Shown one piece after another: positions 63,304-64,000 of a stretch of DNA of 64,000 nucleotides. This DNA comes from Marinobacter lutaoensis (GTDB lineage Bacteria; Pseudomonadota; Gammaproteobacteria; Pseudomonadales; Oleiphilaceae): positions 186,001 through 250,000 of the forward strand of contig NZ_MSCW01000008.1 in the NCBI RefSeq assembly GCF_001981305.1. The letters run 5' to 3'. A program made the position numbers and the translations under genes. Every line of letters starts with the position of its first letter. Position 1 is the first letter of the stretch. The notes beneath the pieces were generated by a model that was not told the DNA's origin, searched no databases, and saw only the letters and a program-made list of their open reading frames with translations.

Positions 63304-63693
63304 ATGAAAACGGACAAGCTTTCCTCCATGGGGCGCCAGCGCGGCGCGTCGGTGCTCACCACGCTGGTGATGGTGCTGTTCTTCGGCAGCCTGCTGACGC
63401 TGGTGATCAAACTGGGGCCCGTCTACATTGACGACCTCACCATCCAGGAGGCGTTGGAAAGCCTCGAGGGCACGGAGGGGCTCTCCGGCATGGGGCCGGC
63501 CCAGGTCCTGAGCCTGATCAACAAGCGCCTGAGCGTGAACAACATCCGCGGCTTCGACCTCAAGCAGATTCAGATTGAGAAAGACGGTGACATCGTCCAC
63601 CTCAACGTGGATTACGAGGTTCGAAACAACATCATCAGCAACGTGGATGCGGTCATCCACTTCCAGCACGAGTACGAGTTGAAGGGCAAGTGA
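63304..63693 (+). CDS. DUF4845 family membrane protein
   Basis: 129 aa. One N-terminal transmembrane segment ([21 protein letters not shown]) preceded by a basic, pilin-like RQRGASV and followed by a small soluble domain ([20 protein letters not shown]). The family is regularly found between lepB and rnc in Pseudomonas-like genomes. Function unknown. Its stop overlaps the rnc start (GTGA). Confidence 0.85.
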   Translation: MKTDKLSSMGRQRGASVLTTLVMVLFFGSLLTLVIKLGPVYIDDLTIQEALESLEGTEGLSGMGPAQVLSLINKRLSVNNIRGFDLKQIQIEKDGDIVHLNVDYEVRNNIISNVDAVIHFQHEYELKGK

Positions 63694-64000
63694 GTTCGCA
63701 ACCGGATCTGGACCAGTTACAACGACGCATCGGCTATCAGTTCCGCTCGCCTGAGCGGCTGCTGCTTGCACTGACCCACCGCAGCTACGGCAATCAGAAC
63801 AACGAGCGCCTGGAGTTTCTTGGTGACTCCATCGTCAACATGGTGATCGCCGAATACCTGTACCTGCATTTCGAGAAGGCCCGGGAAGGGCAGCTCAGCC
63901 GGCTTCGGGCCCGGATGGTCAAGGGCACGACCCTGGCGGAGATTGGCCGGGAGTTCGAGCTGGGTAAATACCTGCGTCTGGGGTCCGGTGAGCTCAAGAG
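63690..64000 (+). CDS. rnc: ribonuclease III, N-terminal part (runs off window)
   Basis: Starts at GTG 63690, overlapping the previous stop. About 103 residues are visible: [26 protein letters not shown] and the RNase III signature [20 protein letters not shown] containing the catalytic acidic residues. The dsRNA-binding domain lies beyond the window. Processes rRNA and regulatory RNAs. Confidence 0.95.
   Translation, partial: MSSQPDLDQLQRRIGYQFRSPERLLLALTHRSYGNQNNERLEFLGDSIVNMVIAEYLYLHFEKAREGQLSRLRARMVKGTTLAEIGREFELGKYLRLGSGELK

Noticed and set aside
1..64000. Search for CRISPR arrays, IS elements, tRNA clusters and phage genes
   Set aside because: No repeat-spacer pattern, transposase, integrase other than XerD, tRNA-like cloverleaf or phage structural gene was seen on either strand.

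Overview
The window is one continuous, GC-rich (visibly above 60%) stretch of bacterial chromosome from a gammaproteobacterium. Several gene blocks point there: nadB divergent from rpoE(algU)-rseA-rseB-rseC-degP(mucD) followed by lepA-lepB-DUF4845-rnc; ygfZ-ygfX-sdhE; a corB-like gene and ypjD divergent from ffh-rpsP-rimM-trmD-rplS; xerD-dsbC-hom-thrC-recJ-prfB-lysS. Order and protein style resemble Marinobacter/Halomonas/Pseudomonas-type marine bacteria; the genus cannot be settled by eye. Coding density is very high, no gap exceeds about 300 bases, and I see no rRNA, tRNA, insertion sequence, prophage or CRISPR array.

Layout. 1-1.8 kb: end of a sensor kinase and its NtrC-type regulator (DctB/DctD-like). 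1.8-6.2 kb: a TPP enzyme plus FAD dehydrogenase operon divergent from an AraC-type regulator, with a two-turn-spaced direct repeat between them. 6.3-11.9 kb: chemoreceptor, PIN-PhoH ATPase, CBS protein, START protein, DUF2804 protein. 11.9-14.1 kb: minE, minD, minC and a DUF1244 gene on the minus strand. 14.2-15.3 kb: SOS-controlled dinB. 15.3-23.1 kb: a GT4 glycosyltransferase/PAP2 phosphatase pair, aldo/keto reductase, a small exported protein, an acetyl-CoA hydrolase-family protein with a SlyD-like FKBP, and olsB-olsA for ornithine lipids. 23.4-27.5 kb: RstA/RstB-like two-component system, a structured terminator or sRNA candidate, and glpK. 27.5-33 kb: orphan ABC ATPase, argF, grxD, TonB-like protein, DUF1631 protein. 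33-52 kb: housekeeping (translation, SRP, threonine synthesis, recombination, disulfide isomerisation, uracil repair, SdhE/YgfZ). 51.6-64 kb: nadB, the envelope-stress sigma-E operon, a CHASE-PAS-GGDEF-EAL protein, lepA, lepB and the start of rnc.

The most notable observation is regulatory. Two lipid loci about 6 kb apart, GT4-PAP2 and olsB-olsA, are each preceded by Pho-box-like arrays: 7-bp CTGTCAY-like units repeated at an exact 11-bp period (three units in front of the GT4 gene, four in front of olsB). Each array has a -10-like element 10 bp downstream. Ornithine lipid induction by phosphate starvation is established in other bacteria. The same signal before a GT4/PAP2 pair suggests a second, phosphorus-free glycolipid branch: PAP2 could make diacylglycerol and GT4 could glycosylate it. 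Other points worth a look are the AraC/FAD/TPP module with its operator-like repeat, a CRP/Vfr-like site before a small exported protein, a structured RNA in front of glpK, and a partly degenerate EAL domain.
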